Part shown: positions 7,479 through 16,559 of the stretch, piece by piece
How the letters are laid out: every line of letters begins with the position of its first letter
How positions within the stretch are numbered: the stretch's first letter is position 1
IMG/VR virus record: IMGVR_UViG_3300037119_002854
Coordinates: 1 to 37,312 of that record
Length of the DNA: 37,312 nucleotides
DNA from: a virus
Reading direction: 5' to 3' (one strand)
The notes under the pieces: generated by a model
Database searches by the model: none
What the model saw: only the letters and a program-made list of their open reading frames with translations
Told to the model about the DNA's origin: nothing
Program-made: the position numbers and the translations under genes

Positions 7479-9095
7479 GTGGCACGGCCAGCGGTAACGC
7501 ATGACGGATTCCTGATCCCGAATGCCAGCGGGGTGGGCGAGCCGGTCCTGGCCGAGCCAGATCAGATCGACTTCAACACCCTGGCCAACGCCCAGTGGGG
7601 CGTGATTGACGGTTGTGAGGTCAACGCTCAGTCGGCCAAGACGGTGGCGATCAGCGATGGCACCGCCATCGTCAACGGCAAGCTCGTCTTGGTCACCGGC
7701 AACTCGCTACCTCTGCCGACGCCGGGGGCCAACGGTCAGTTCGTGCTCGTCGTGGTGGATGACGGTGGAGTGCTCAGGCTCAACACGTCGGCGTCTGCTT
7801 CCGTCGACCCGGTGTTCCCCGATCCCGAGGCCAACGAGACGGTGTTGGCTTCGGTGTACTGCGATGCCACATCAGCGAGCTTCGCCAACAACATCGTGGA
7901 CAAGCGCAAGCTGCTGTCCAAGGCACTGCTGACCAAGATCCCCACCACTGGTGAGTTGATCCGCAACGCCAACAACACGGGGAATCACTACCTCGTCAGG
8001 GGCGATGGCAAGACGTCTTGGGAGGGCGACACCTTTGCCTATCGGTCAGGCGTCAAGACGCTGAAGATCGAGGACGACCTTCAGGTCAAGGGTGACATCG
8101 CCTCCACCAACCTCGTCACCAGTGCCGATGTCACCGCCGTGGGGAACATCGCTGCGAAGAACTTCAGCAGGGGCACCGTCTTGCCCAATGTCTCCTCTCA
8201 CGTCAATGGGGACATCTTCATCCAGGTGACCAACGGCAACATGTACGTCTGCGTCGATGGGGTGTGGAGTCAGTTCGCTTCGATGTCGGCCACTCAGGGC
8301 ATCATCCCCATCGGCACCGTGATCACTTGCTTGCAGTCTCCCACCACCATGCGGCTACTGGGTTGGTATCCGATGGACGGCACCGAGTCACTGAGTGAGG
8401 ACGATCATCCAGGGATCTTCAATGTCGCCACTGGCGGGACGGTAACTGGGACCGCTCCCCACCGGATACTGACGCTGCCCAACCTCAATCGGCGCACGAT
8501 GATCGTGGACTTCAACTCGCCACACTCGATGGGGCCGACTCAGACGACCACTCGTAGCGGGAACCTGTTGACACTGACGACTACCCAGCTACCTACGCAC
8601 AACCACTCGGTCGGCGGCGCCTACGGCAGGACAAGCACGTTGGACGCCACTACGCCCACGCTCACCATCCCTTTCAGCGGGGCGCACTCCACCCACGACG
8701 TGTCGGGGGGCTACCACGAACATCCCGTCTACGATCCCGGCCACACCCACCAGGGCATGGACTGGTTCGGGGTGGCCGCTCCAATCATCGCCCAGGTCGA
8801 CTTCGCCGGGTCACCCAAGGAGGGCAAGAACAAGCTCGACGCCATGTTCAACGACTCCTCGCACACCTACGACGTGGAGCCGATCCGTTGGACGATGAGA
8901 GCCACCACCGGCATCGGCCTCGGGCCGAACTACAACCATGGTCACACCATCACTGGTGGGGAGCACAGTCACGGTGGCACCGTCAGCACCATTCCGGCCC
9001 ACTATCACACCGTCAGCGAGTTGGATGTCGGCAATAGCGGGCAGATCGACATCACGCCGCTGAACTTCACCATCTACGCATACATCAGAGCCTGA
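7479..9095 (+). CDS. Tail fibre / collar-type receptor-binding protein with His-x-His tip
   Basis: This 538-residue protein has an N-terminal beta-rich virion-attachment part (to about residue 150) and a middle segment with short repeats (KTLKIEDDLQVKGDI, SADVTAVGNIAAKNF). Next comes a phage tail-collar-like region (IIPIGTVITCL...LGWYPMDG, LPNLNRRTMIV), then a His-rich C-terminus. Six H-x-H motifs are visible at residues 374-376, 413-415, 422-424, 487-489, 496-498 and 508-510. In T4 gp37 and gp12, H-x-H motifs in a trimeric fibre coordinate metal ions. A trimeric metal-bound tip is inferred here. It starts with GTG after GAAGGAG and its stop overlaps the next ATG. It probably recognises the host surface. 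Confidence 0.75.
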   Translation: MARPAVTHDGFLIPNASGVGEPVLAEPDQIDFNTLANAQWGVIDGCEVNAQSAKTVAISDGTAIVNGKLVLVTGNSLPLPTPGANGQFVLVVVDDGGVLRLNTSASASVDPVFPDPEANETVLASVYCDATSASFANNIVDKRKLLSKALLTKIPTTGELIRNANNTGNHYLVRGDGKTSWEGDTFAYRSGVKTLKIEDDLQVKGDIASTNLVTSADVTAVGNIAAKNFSRGTVLPNVSSHVNGDIFIQVTNGNMYVCVDGVWSQFASMSATQGIIPIGTVITCLQSPTTMRLLGWYPMDGTESLSEDDHPGIFNVATGGTVTGTAPHRILTLPNLNRRTMIVDFNSPHSMGPTQTTTRSGNLLTLTTTQLPTHNHSVGGAYGRTSTLDATTPTLTIPFSGAHSTHDVSGGYHEHPVYDPGHTHQGMDWFGVAAPIIAQVDFAGSPKEGKNKLDAMFNDSSHTYDVEPIRWTMRATTGIGLGPNYNHGHTITGGEHSHGGTVSTIPAHYHTVSELDVGNSGQIDITPLNFTIYAYIRA

Positions 9096-9829
9096 TGTCT
9101 CAGTACGCCGCCTTCCGCTTCGGTCGAGACGCTCCGTCTCGGATCGCCACGTCGGTGGTGATGTTCGATGAGGTCAGCGAGCTACTCCCGGAGGAGCGCA
9201 TGTACCAGGCAGTCATACCCTTCTATCCCGCCATCTCGTCTGGATCTGGTGGAGGTACAACAACCTCTCGGGACTGGGCCAGCTACCCGCAGCGGGTCGA
9301 CCTGACCTTCTACCAGGGCGATGATGTGACGGTCCTCCTGTTCATCGAAGATCCCAGCGACCCAACCGCCGACCTGAGCACGACGTGGGAATGGACGGCG
9401 CAGATCCGGGTGCTGCACTCTTACCACTCGACGCTCGTCAACACCTTCGCGGTCAAGGACGAGTACGTCGCTCCGACCGAGGAGATACCAGGCTTCACTC
9501 AGGTGACCTTGTTCCTCCCACGTAGCGAGAACACCTACATCGGCACCTACCACTGGGATCTGTACTCCAAGTCGCCTCTCGACTTGGTCGACTTTTCTCA
9601 GCCTCCTGAGGTGCATCCGCCCCAAGTGTGGCCTCCCACCGACCAGATCCGCACCTGGCTCTACGGTGAGGTCACGATCCTGCCTCGGGTTACCTCTACT
9701 GACGTGCTTCCGCTAGAGGATGACGGCGTCAGCGGCACCATCGTCGCCCCGGTCTGGTATGGCCCAGCGGCGATACCAGTCTTCGAGGGCGGCAGCTATG
9801 TGGTCGGTCCCAACGGGAGAGTGCCATGA
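9095..9829 (+). CDS. Fibre-associated structural protein with BppU-N-like domain
   Basis: This 244-residue protein has a central domain from VDLTFYQGDDVTVLLFIED through TWEWTAQIRVLHSY to YIGTYHWDLYSKSP. The pattern (QGDD, then D-L-T...AQIR, then Y-x-WDL) is seen in baseplate upper-protein N-terminal domains and related fibre adaptors. An N-terminal ~60-residue segment with a Gly/Ser linker precedes it, and a Pro/Gly-rich C-terminus follows. It overlaps the His-x-His fibre gene (TGATG) and the next small gene (ATGA), suggesting all three are made together and assembled into one appendage. The adaptor role is an inference. Confidence 0.6.
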   Translation: MSQYAAFRFGRDAPSRIATSVVMFDEVSELLPEERMYQAVIPFYPAISSGSGGGTTTSRDWASYPQRVDLTFYQGDDVTVLLFIEDPSDPTADLSTTWEWTAQIRVLHSYHSTLVNTFAVKDEYVAPTEEIPGFTQVTLFLPRSENTYIGTYHWDLYSKSPLDLVDFSQPPEVHPPQVWPPTDQIRTWLYGEVTILPRVTSTDVLPLEDDGVSGTIVAPVWYGPAAIPVFEGGSYVVGPNGRVP

Positions 9830-9999
9830 CCTCCCCCCTCTACCAGCCGATTCAGGTCACGGTGCCCACCGGCAAGCAGGGGGTGAAGGGCGATCCAGGC
9901 CAGCCTGGCCAGGATGCTCAGTGGGATTCGATGACCCAAGCCGAGTACGACGCCTTGCCCGACAAAGACCCCAACACGCTCTACGTGATCATCGATTAA
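9826..9999 (+). CDS. 57-residue collagen-like fibre accessory protein
   Basis: This is a short gene. The ATG at 9826 overlaps the previous stop (ATGA) and follows GGGAGA; TAA is at 9997-9999. The product has a 10-residue lead, Gly-x-y triplets (GKQGVKGDPGQPGQ), then the module WDSMTQAEYDALPDKDPNTL and the ending YVIID. The module matches a short C-terminal piece common on phage fibre and tail proteins (MTQxEYDAL..KDPNTLYVI). Collagen-like triplets suggest trimerisation. A related KDPNTYYVVTP occurs in the protein at 16559. It is probably a small fibre cap or connector; that function is inferred. Confidence 0.7.
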   Translation: MTSPLYQPIQVTVPTGKQGVKGDPGQPGQDAQWDSMTQAEYDALPDKDPNTLYVIID

Positions 10000-10011
10000 G
10001 GAGATACCACA

Positions 10012-10611
10012 ATGCTCGGCACCACCTATCAGTTCGCCCACCATCGCACCGTCGATGGTGAGCGCTGCCTCATCTGGGGCAACGGAATCGGAGAGGTGCT
10101 GATCCCGGTCACCTCGCCCGAGTACATCGAGGCCATGAACGACCGGTCGTGGAACCACAACGCTCTGGCCGATGAAGGCGAGAACGACCTGCTCGCTGTC
10201 TACTTCCGCACCCAGGCCAAGCGGGCCACCCTCTACGGGCGCCTTTACGGCGGCACCGGTACCCCCCAGGAGACGTACACCCTGGCGACGATGGCCACCA
10301 ACAACGTGGTCGAAGTCTCAGCGACCAACGGGTATACCCCGGCCACTTCGTGCGCCTGGACGGTGGGCGACACCCACTTCCCGACCTTCGCCAAGACTGG
10401 TGGTGCGGGCGGCAACTCTGACTGGAAGGTCACCTCGCAGACCAGGACGTTCACCGCCACTGGTACGTGGACCGATGCCAAGCACCTCATCCTCAGTGAA
10501 GCGGCCACAGGTACGTCGGGCCTTTTCCTCGCCTGGTCGCCCCTGTCGGCTACCCGCACGCTCGCCAACACCGACACTCTCGACGTTTCGGTCGCCATCG
10601 AACTGTCGTAG
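10012..10611 (+). CDS. Virion structural protein, probable appendage component
   Basis: This 199-residue protein starts at an ATG after AAGGAG. The N-terminal ~65 residues (YQFAHHRTVDGERCLIWGNG) include a segment on editing and placement of loops (ADEGENDLLAVYFRTQAKR). The rest is Thr/Ala/Gly-rich and predicted beta. The C-terminus TRTLANTDTLDVSVAIELS resembles the end of many small phage virion proteins with a LANGDTLNVT.tv.ls pattern. It sits between the collagen-like gene and the 1569-residue fibre protein. No enzymatic motif is visible. The exact role is unknown; appendage membership is inferred from context. Confidence 0.55.
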   Translation: MLGTTYQFAHHRTVDGERCLIWGNGIGEVLIPVTSPEYIEAMNDRSWNHNALADEGENDLLAVYFRTQAKRATLYGRLYGGTGTPQETYTLATMATNNVVEVSATNGYTPATSCAWTVGDTHFPTFAKTGGAGGNSDWKVTSQTRTFTATGTWTDAKHLILSEAATGTSGLFLAWSPLSATRTLANTDTLDVSVAIELS

Positions 10612-10620
10612 CGGTCGGCC

Positions 10621-13600
10621 ATGGCCAACGCTGCCGTTCGCTTTGACGCGTCAGCCGACAAATACTCGCGCTTGGCCGCGGGCCTCGGATCTTCTGACTT
10701 CACAATCTGCTGTTGGGTCAAGATCCAGGTAGATCGCAACGCCTTCGGTGGGATCGTTGCTTGTGACAACGCCGGTTCTGGTTACCAGTCTTTTGGTGTC
10801 AACTCCACCGGCACTGCTCTCGGGTGCTTCTCAGCAGCTACTGACACCTTCCAAACTGCCGGTACCTTCGATCTGACCGTAGGCACCTGGACGTTCGTCG
10901 CCAGGACGTTCACGACCACTGCTACTGGCCACATCTACAAGGCGCTCTCCGGGGCGGGGTCGTTGACCGAGGCGGCGAACGCTCCAGGCTTCGGCACGCC
11001 AATGAACGACTCTTGGACGTTGTGCATTGGCAACGACGGCTACGGAGACTGGATGAACGCCAGCATCGCTGCCGTCAAAATCTGGTCAGCCTCGCTCACC
11101 TCCACCGAACTGCTGGCCGAGATGGCGACCTACCAGCCGGTGCGGACTTCGAACCTGTGGGCCAACTACACGTTCTACAACGGGCCGCAGACCAACGATG
11201 AGAGTGGCAACAGTCGCACCCTGACTGCGGGGGGCACGCTCACCACCGACTCTTCGGGGCCACCGATCACGTTGGGCGGCAGTGGGCCTACCTACAGCGA
11301 GACTGGGTTGTCGGTCGCCATCGCTTCGACGGTCGCCCTGACTGACACGTACACCACGCATCACTTCGTTGACACCGGCCTTTCACTCCCCATCATCTCA
11401 ACCGTCTCCAGCATCGATAGCTACACGCACACCAGTGGTGGGGGTTCGGTAAGCGCCGTTCGCTTCGATGCCTCGGCTGACAAGTACACCCGTTCTGCAT
11501 CCGGCCTCAACACCTCGACCAGTATCACATGGTGCTGCTGGGTCAAGTTTGCCAGTGACCGCAACGCCTACACGATGGTGCTGTCCTCGAACGACAACGT
11601 CGGCACCCTCTACGTGGAGTTGGGTGCTGGGGGCGATGGCACCAGTTACGCCCTGCTCAGTACATCCGGTGGGGCTTCTTCGTCATTCCAGTTCACCCCC
11701 GGCACTTGGACGTTCATCGCTGCCACGATGGACATCGTCGGCGCTAACGACTATCTGTATCACGCCGAATCCCCAGCGACGACACTGACCGGCGACTTCA
11801 TCTTCACTCTGCCCACAGGGTGGGCCGACACCAACACGCTCTACATCGGCAGCAGCTTCTTCGGGGACTGGCTCGACGGCTCTGTCGCCCAGGTGAAGAT
11901 CTGGACCCGTGCGCTGACCCAGGCCCAGCTTGAAGCGGAGATGTACGCCGACAGCGTCGTTGGCGGCGCCAACCTGTGGGCGTACTACAGCTTCCGGGCA
12001 GGGCCACAGACCAACGATGAGTCGGGCAACGGGCGCACCCTCACGGTTGGTGGCACGCTCGCTACCGATACCTCTGGCCCCTTCGGCAGTAGCTCCACTC
12101 ACTACGACGAGACGTTGTGTCCTGTCGTCATGGCGGTGACGACTGCGTCGACTGCGGCCGTTCACTGTCTTGATACGGGACGCTCGCTTACTGTTGTATC
12201 AACAGTCGGTTGCACGGACACCTATCACCCGGCGACGCCCAGCGACTGGCAGGCGGCGGTCGACTCCGGGAGCCTCGCCACGATGCAGGCGTGGTATGCC
12301 GCCAACTGCGGATACCTGGCCGAGGGCTTCTTGGAGTCCTCGATGTGGGGCAACATCGCTACCGATGTCTCAGTCACCTCATCGTGGCTGACGACCAACG
12401 CTGCGGCGGGTCGGGTGGTCAACGACGGCGGGGGCCACTGGACCGTCACCGGGCTGCGGTGTCACACCCTCGAAATACGGGTGTCGAACATCACGTTCCG
12501 GCACATGCACCTCGATCAGGCGGGCGATCTCGATCCCTCATTCGCTCCGGGGGTCATCACCTTCGACCCGTCCATTGGCAGCCCCGACGCCGTGACGCTC
12601 ACGAACATCCGGTTCGAGTACTGCACCGTCGAGTCCGGTGGCGTCTACTGGGTCACTCAGAAGCAGCGCACCTCCAACGTCTGCACGCTCACCTATACCA
12701 AGGGCAGCAGCCAGACGCCTCTGCTGACGGTCGGCCAGACGTTGGAGATCCGCATCGGTGACTCAACGTTCGACTACAACGTCGAGGCAACGCAGAACCC
12801 TGCTCGGGCCACGATCACGGCGGTGACGCCGACGACGTTCAGCTACACCAAGGCGGGCGCCAATGTCTCGCCCACGGCAACGCCAGCCGGTTCCTTCGCC
12901 ACCACCTTCTCCGAGGGTGATTCCGGCGACGTCGTCTACTACGACCCGTCAGATGCGACGGCGGTGTGGAACGGCATGTTCTGGGACCACTGCATCGGCA
13001 AGGACTACGTGGCGGCGTTCAAGCTCAACCGTGGCACCACGGTCCAGTACTGCTGGGTGCCCTCGCTCACCTTCTACGGGTTGGACCCCCACAACACGTC
13101 ATCGTCCATCCGGGGCAAGTACTGCCGCCTGTTCCGCAATCTCTTCGAGACGGGCACGTCGTCGGCGGTGTCTCTCTATGCCGACAACTACCCGTTCACC
13201 GAGTTCGAGCTACATGAGAACATCCTGCACGCTCCTACCGACTACACGGTCAACTTCCCCCTACGGAACCCCTGGCCACCGGCCGTCGTCAGTTGGTCAC
13301 CGCTGGAGAACGGCTTCCGTCGTGAACTGGTCGGCAACTACCTCATGCGAGGGTCGGCGGGGTATGTCGATGACACCGCCTACTTCTCCAAGACGTTCGA
13401 CAACAAGCTGTTCGACGGCACCCCCGTCCCCGACCTCATGGACGAGGGCGCCCCTTCGGTATCCACTGAGCCGCACCTGATCAAGACGTGCTGGAACAAC
13501 TTCGGTGGCGGGGCGATGGAGTACCTCAACACCTGGGAGTTCACTCCCTCGCCCAACTCGACGCTGTTCGTGTTTGCTGGGATCGTGCAGGGCGGGCACT

Positions 13601-15330
13601 CGACCACTCAGGCGCCCACCGTCACGGTGACCGGCCAGTACCCGCAGACCTTCTCCGCTGTTACTAACACAGCACTCCAGAATGCTCCTGGTGCTGACGC
13701 CGCTCACGGCATGCGGCTCTGGTTGTACAAGGCCGAGACTGGTAGTACCACCAGCTTCGAGCACATCCGCTTCGACCCATACGCTGGTACGCAGATCGCC
13801 TACATCTGCTTCTGGGTCTACGAGGTGACCGGGGTGACGGGGATGAACCTCGTCCACTCGTCGGGGAAGATGGCTACTTCGGTCGACACGATCACCTCCA
13901 ACGCTCTGTCGGGTAGTGCCGCCAACGGCAACCTGTCGATGGCCTTCGCTGCCGCCACCGTGCTCGACACCGGGGCGATGTCGCTCCAGTCCGGGTGGCA
14001 ACGGATCGGCGTCCAGGACATCGCCTACTCTTCCGGCAACTACGCCGTGACCGGCGCCGCCTACTGGCGCAAGGACTTCACTGGTACCACCTTCACGATC
14101 TCTGACTTGGGTAACAGCGTTCAGAACGCTGGAGTCCTGCTCACCGAGTACACGGTCCCCGGTGGCACCACGTATATCGAGACAAATCGGCCAGTCACTG
14201 TTGTCTCAGCGGTGGCCTCCTCTGACCAGGCCGACTTCGAAGATCACCCGGTGGCGGTGGTGGTGGTAGCAACTACCACTCTTCCGACTGAGAACTTCTC
14301 CCACGTCAGCCACTTCGTTGAAACCGGACTACCTGTTGTTGTCATAGCGACGACGACGCTACCGACCGAGAACTTCACGCACATCGGCTACTTCGATGAG
14401 CAGCAGCGCTCGGTAGTCATCTCTTCGGATGTCAACACCGTCATCTCCAAGCAGGCGCGGTTCGACCTGAATCTGGGCACGGTTGTCGTCTCGAACTTCA
14501 CTCAGCCGGTCGATCAGGTCGACTTCGAAGACCACCCGGTCGGTGTGGCCGTCGCAACGACGATTGGCACCGTCATCGAGAAGGTGCGGACCAGGGACTT
14601 GGGCTTGGCGCTGTCCATCGTCTCCACCGCCACCAACTGGGCCAACCGAGCCGACTACAACGAACCAAACCGTCCTCTGGTTATCGTCGCTGGCGTCTCC
14701 TGCACTGACCTGCATCAGGCGCCGGGGCACTTCGATGAGACTGGGAACCTCATCCAGGTCGTCAGCACGATCACGGCCAGTAGCCAGGCCGACTTCGAGG
14801 ATCACCCTGTCGGTCTGGTCATCGCAGCGACTGTCGTCAGTACCGACTCTCGGCGTTGTATCGAGACAGGTAGGTCAGTCACCGCCGTCTCCGCTGTAGC
14901 GCTTGTCGGAGAGCAGATCGCTCGTCGCGACCTCGACCTCAGCATCGCCATCTCCTCGACGGTGACCAACCTCAACAGAGCGTCCTTCTACGAGAGCTTG
15001 GTTCTCCCTAGTGAGGTGCTCGCCTACTGCCTCGACGGCAAGGGCGTTACAGAGCGCTTGACGGTCGTCGCTCCCTTGGTGGTGGGGGTAGAGGACCGAG
15101 CCAGCTACCACCAGAACAACCGGCCACTGGCGCTGGCGTCCACCGTTACCAACGCCAGTGGCCTCCACGTCATCTTGGCCATCGCCCTCGTCAGCATCGT
15201 CTCCGAGATCACCTCGGCCGACAGCACGTCCAGGGTCGGGGTCATCAAGCTCAACGACGCCGACCTCATCCTCCTCGGCACCGAGCCGGTGTCCAAGGTC
15301 TACCTCGGAGCGACTCAGGTTTGGCCGTGA
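10621..15330 (+). CDS. Giant multi-domain adhesin/fibre: two LamG, beta-helix and short-repeat array
   Basis: This 1569-residue modular protein begins with LamG 1 at about residues 1-215, then two linker repeats (ETGLSV..STV). LamG 2 spans about 278-490, followed by further linker repeats. A right-handed beta-helix-like region at about 540-960 carries Cys-rich rungs (FRHMHLDQ, YCTVESGG, GLDPHNTSSSIRGKYC). A jelly-roll-like domain covers about 970-1180. An array of ~22-25-residue beta repeats follows to about 1535. The C-terminal motif KVYLGATQVWP is common on phage tail proteins. LamG and beta-helix folds bind or cut glycans; no catalytic triad could be assigned. The beta-helix and following domain are paralogous to those in the protein at 16559. 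The ATG has only a weak upstream ribosome-binding site. Host adhesion is inferred. Confidence 0.8.
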   Translation: MANAAVRFDASADKYSRLAAGLGSSDFTICCWVKIQVDRNAFGGIVACDNAGSGYQSFGVNSTGTALGCFSAATDTFQTAGTFDLTVGTWTFVARTFTTTATGHIYKALSGAGSLTEAANAPGFGTPMNDSWTLCIGNDGYGDWMNASIAAVKIWSASLTSTELLAEMATYQPVRTSNLWANYTFYNGPQTNDESGNSRTLTAGGTLTTDSSGPPITLGGSGPTYSETGLSVAIASTVALTDTYTTHHFVDTGLSLPIISTVSSIDSYTHTSGGGSVSAVRFDASADKYTRSASGLNTSTSITWCCWVKFASDRNAYTMVLSSNDNVGTLYVELGAGGDGTSYALLSTSGGASSSFQFTPGTWTFIAATMDIVGANDYLYHAESPATTLTGDFIFTLPTGWADTNTLYIGSSFFGDWLDGSVAQVKIWTRALTQAQLEAEMYADSVVGGANLWAYYSFRAGPQTNDESGNGRTLTVGGTLATDTSGPFGSSSTHYDETLCPVVMAVTTASTAAVHCLDTGRSLTVVSTVGCTDTYHPATPSDWQAAVDSGSLATMQAWYAANCGYLAEGFLESSMWGNIATDVSVTSSWLTTNAAAGRVVNDGGGHWTVTGLRCHTLEIRVSNITFRHMHLDQAGDLDPSFAPGVITFDPSIGSPDAVTLTNIRFEYCTVESGGVYWVTQKQRTSNVCTLTYTKGSSQTPLLTVGQTLEIRIGDSTFDYNVEATQNPARATITAVTPTTFSYTKAGANVSPTATPAGSFATTFSEGDSGDVVYYDPSDATAVWNGMFWDHCIGKDYVAAFKLNRGTTVQYCWVPSLTFYGLDPHNTSSSIRGKYCRLFRNLFETGTSSAVSLYADNYPFTEFELHENILHAPTDYTVNFPLRNPWPPAVVSWSPLENGFRRELVGNYLMRGSAGYVDDTAYFSKTFDNKLFDGTPVPDLMDEGAPSVSTEPHLIKTCWNNFGGGAMEYLNTWEFTPSPNSTLFVFAGIVQGGHSTTQAPTVTVTGQYPQTFSAVTNTALQNAPGADAAHGMRLWLYKAETGSTTSFEHIRFDPYAGTQIAYICFWVYEVTGVTGMNLVHSSGKMATSVDTITSNALSGSAANGNLSMAFAAATVLDTGAMSLQSGWQRIGVQDIAYSSGNYAVTGAAYWRKDFTGTTFTISDLGNSVQNAGVLLTEYTVPGGTTYIETNRPVTVVSAVASSDQADFEDHPVAVVVVATTTLPTENFSHVSHFVETGLPVVVIATTTLPTENFTHIGYFDEQQRSVVISSDVNTVISKQARFDLNLGTVVVSNFTQPVDQVDFEDHPVGVAVATTIGTVIEKVRTRDLGLALSIVSTATNWANRADYNEPNRPLVIVAGVSCTDLHQAPGHFDETGNLIQVVSTITASSQADFEDHPVGLVIAATVVSTDSRRCIETGRSVTAVSAVALVGEQIARRDLDLSIAISSTVTNLNRASFYESLVLPSEVLAYCLDGKGVTERLTVVAPLVVGVEDRASYHQNNRPLALASTVTNASGLHVILAIALVSIVSEITSADSTSRVGVIKLNDADLILLGTEPVSKVYLGATQVWP
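14170..15230 (+). repeat. Array of short beta-type repeats encoded in giant fibre gene
   Basis: About 15 imperfect repeats of 22-25 residues lie here, with four or five more copies as linkers at about 11290-11430 and 12100-12220. The loose consensus is an aromatic or His, x, E/D, T/x, G/x, then alternating hydrophobics (VVVSTV-like), then polar residues. The variant DFEDHPV recurs at residues 1205, 1301 and 1391, 96 and 90 residues apart. This suggests a four-module higher-order unit. The same repeat precedes the LamG domain of the gene cut at the left edge. Confidence 0.65.
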
Positions 15331-15348
15331 CCAGATCATCTACAGTCT

Positions 15349-15362
15349 GATACGGAGGTATC
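15349..15362 (+). promoter_or_regulatory. Shine-Dalgarno in hairpin loop (GATAC-GGAG-GTATC)
   Basis: GATACGGAGGTATC is a perfect 5-bp inverted repeat around GGAG, directly before the GTG start at 15364. It is identical over 14 bases to the core at 6562-6575. The 33-base gap after the giant fibre gene holds no other signal. Confidence 0.6.
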
Positions 15363-15363
15363 C

Positions 15364-15786
15364 GTGGCCAATCAGAAGTACGCCCAGGTGGCCTCGATGG
15401 CCGGGTCAGGCCAACTCAACTGGCGTGGCGACCACATCGTCGGCCTGTTGATGCAGAATGCCACCTACGTCGGAGCGCACACCCGCCTGAGTGATGTCTC
15501 CGGGGCTTCCCGCTGGGGGACGGCTGAGATCCCAGGGCGTCAGATGGGCACCGGAGGAGAGGCGCTGGGCCTGCCCGCATCGTTCCCACGGGTTGTCAAG
15601 AACACACCGTTCCAGGTGCTCGTCGTCAAGGATGTGGGCGACAGCAACCCTCTGTTGCTGGCCTTCTACGACGAGGACAGCGCAAACGATGTCCTGGAGA
15701 TGGCGAACAACGGCACCCTCATCGTGCGCCCGACCACCTTCCCTGACGCCGATCCGCCCACCCTCGGAATCTGGTTCACGATATGA
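15364..15786 (+). CDS. Small virion protein, unknown function
   Basis: This 140-residue protein starts with GTG after the hairpin ribosome-binding site. The N-terminal region (ANQKYAQVASMAGSGQLNWR, then GDHIVGLLMQNATYV) resembles phage proteins in which a short antigen-like strand precedes a beta domain. A central segment (FPRVVKNTPFQVLVVKDVGD) and a closing strand (PTLGIWFTI) follow. No catalytic motif or membrane segment is visible. It lies between the two giant fibres and overlaps the next gene (ATGA). It is likely a virion or connector component; no function is assigned. Confidence 0.55.
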   Translation: MANQKYAQVASMAGSGQLNWRGDHIVGLLMQNATYVGAHTRLSDVSGASRWGTAEIPGRQMGTGGEALGLPASFPRVVKNTPFQVLVVKDVGDSNPLLLAFYDEDSANDVLEMANNGTLIVRPTTFPDADPPTLGIWFTI

Positions 15787-16559
15787 CCACCTCTGACATG
15801 GCCTCTGCTGCCGACATGGCTTCTACCGCTCGGACGTACCTGCGTGACTTCCCGATCTACTTCGAGATCGATGAGGGGCCACTCAACGTCCTCACCATCC
15901 GCCTGCCCCACCCGCTGGTGCAGACTGCCAGCCTCCAGGTGTACATCACCGACACCTCGGCCACCCCTCCGACGACAATGCTCACCGATCAGTGGGAACT
16001 CGACGGCCGCAACGGGCTGTTGAAGGTCACCGACGAGACGGCCCTCGGCAAGGTGGTGCTGGTATCCGGGTATCACCACACCTGGTTCTCCGACGAGGAG
16101 TTGACCTTCCACCTGAGCAAGGTCATCCATGAGATGACTTACCAGGGTCAGTCGCTCGATGACTTCGTTCCTGTGCAGATGGACATCATCGCCCTCGGTG
16201 GCGTGGTGCATGCTCTCTGGTCGTTGTCGATGGAGTTGGCCCTTGATATCGATGTATCGACCCCTGAAGGCATGTTCATCCCGGCCCGGCAGCGATACAG
16301 CCAGGTCGTCGCCATGGCTCAGGGCTTCGAGCGGGAGTACCAGGACAAGGCGGCGATGCTCAACATGGGCCTCAACTCCTTCGATCAGTCCCGCCTACGC
16401 CGGGTGGCCAAGATGACTGGCCGCTTCGTGCCGGTGTACATCGACCGCGAGTTCGATGACCCACGGCCCCCCGAGCGGGTCTACCCACCCATCCCCGAGG
16501 GCATCGTGACCGGTTCCACGGATCTCGAAACCATCGACGTGCTTTACGGAGGTTCGTGA
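15783..16559 (+). CDS. Probable connector/neck or virion structural protein
   Basis: This 258-residue protein has a Met/Ala/Ser/Thr-rich N-terminus (TTSDMASAADMASTARTYLR). A beta domain (FPIYFEIDEG..NVLTIRLPHP and VLVSGYHHTWFSD) comes next, then a largely helical C-terminal part (ALGGVVHALWSLSMELALDI, RQRYSQVVAMAQGFEREYQD). The protein ends in a Pro-rich tail. A beta N-domain plus a helical AMAQ.FE.EYQ. segment recalls head-tail adaptor-type proteins in other phages. The isolated position between fibre genes makes the call tentative. The ATG overlaps the previous stop (ATGA). Confidence 0.5.
   Translation: MTTSDMASAADMASTARTYLRDFPIYFEIDEGPLNVLTIRLPHPLVQTASLQVYITDTSATPPTTMLTDQWELDGRNGLLKVTDETALGKVVLVSGYHHTWFSDEELTFHLSKVIHEMTYQGQSLDDFVPVQMDIIALGGVVHALWSLSMELALDIDVSTPEGMFIPARQRYSQVVAMAQGFEREYQDKAAMLNMGLNSFDQSRLRRVAKMTGRFVPVYIDREFDDPRPPERVYPPIPEGIVTGSTDLETIDVLYGGS

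Noticed and set aside
12190-12206. Perfect 7-bp inverted repeat ACTGTTG-TAT-CAACAGT inside the giant fibre gene
   Set aside because: One or two such repeats are expected by chance in 37 kb, it lies inside a coding repeat, and it is not recurrent.
16556-16558. GTG at 16556 as start of the 1076-residue fibre protein
   Set aside because: The ATG at 16559 has better spacing (six bases) from GGAGG; GTG would leave only three bases.
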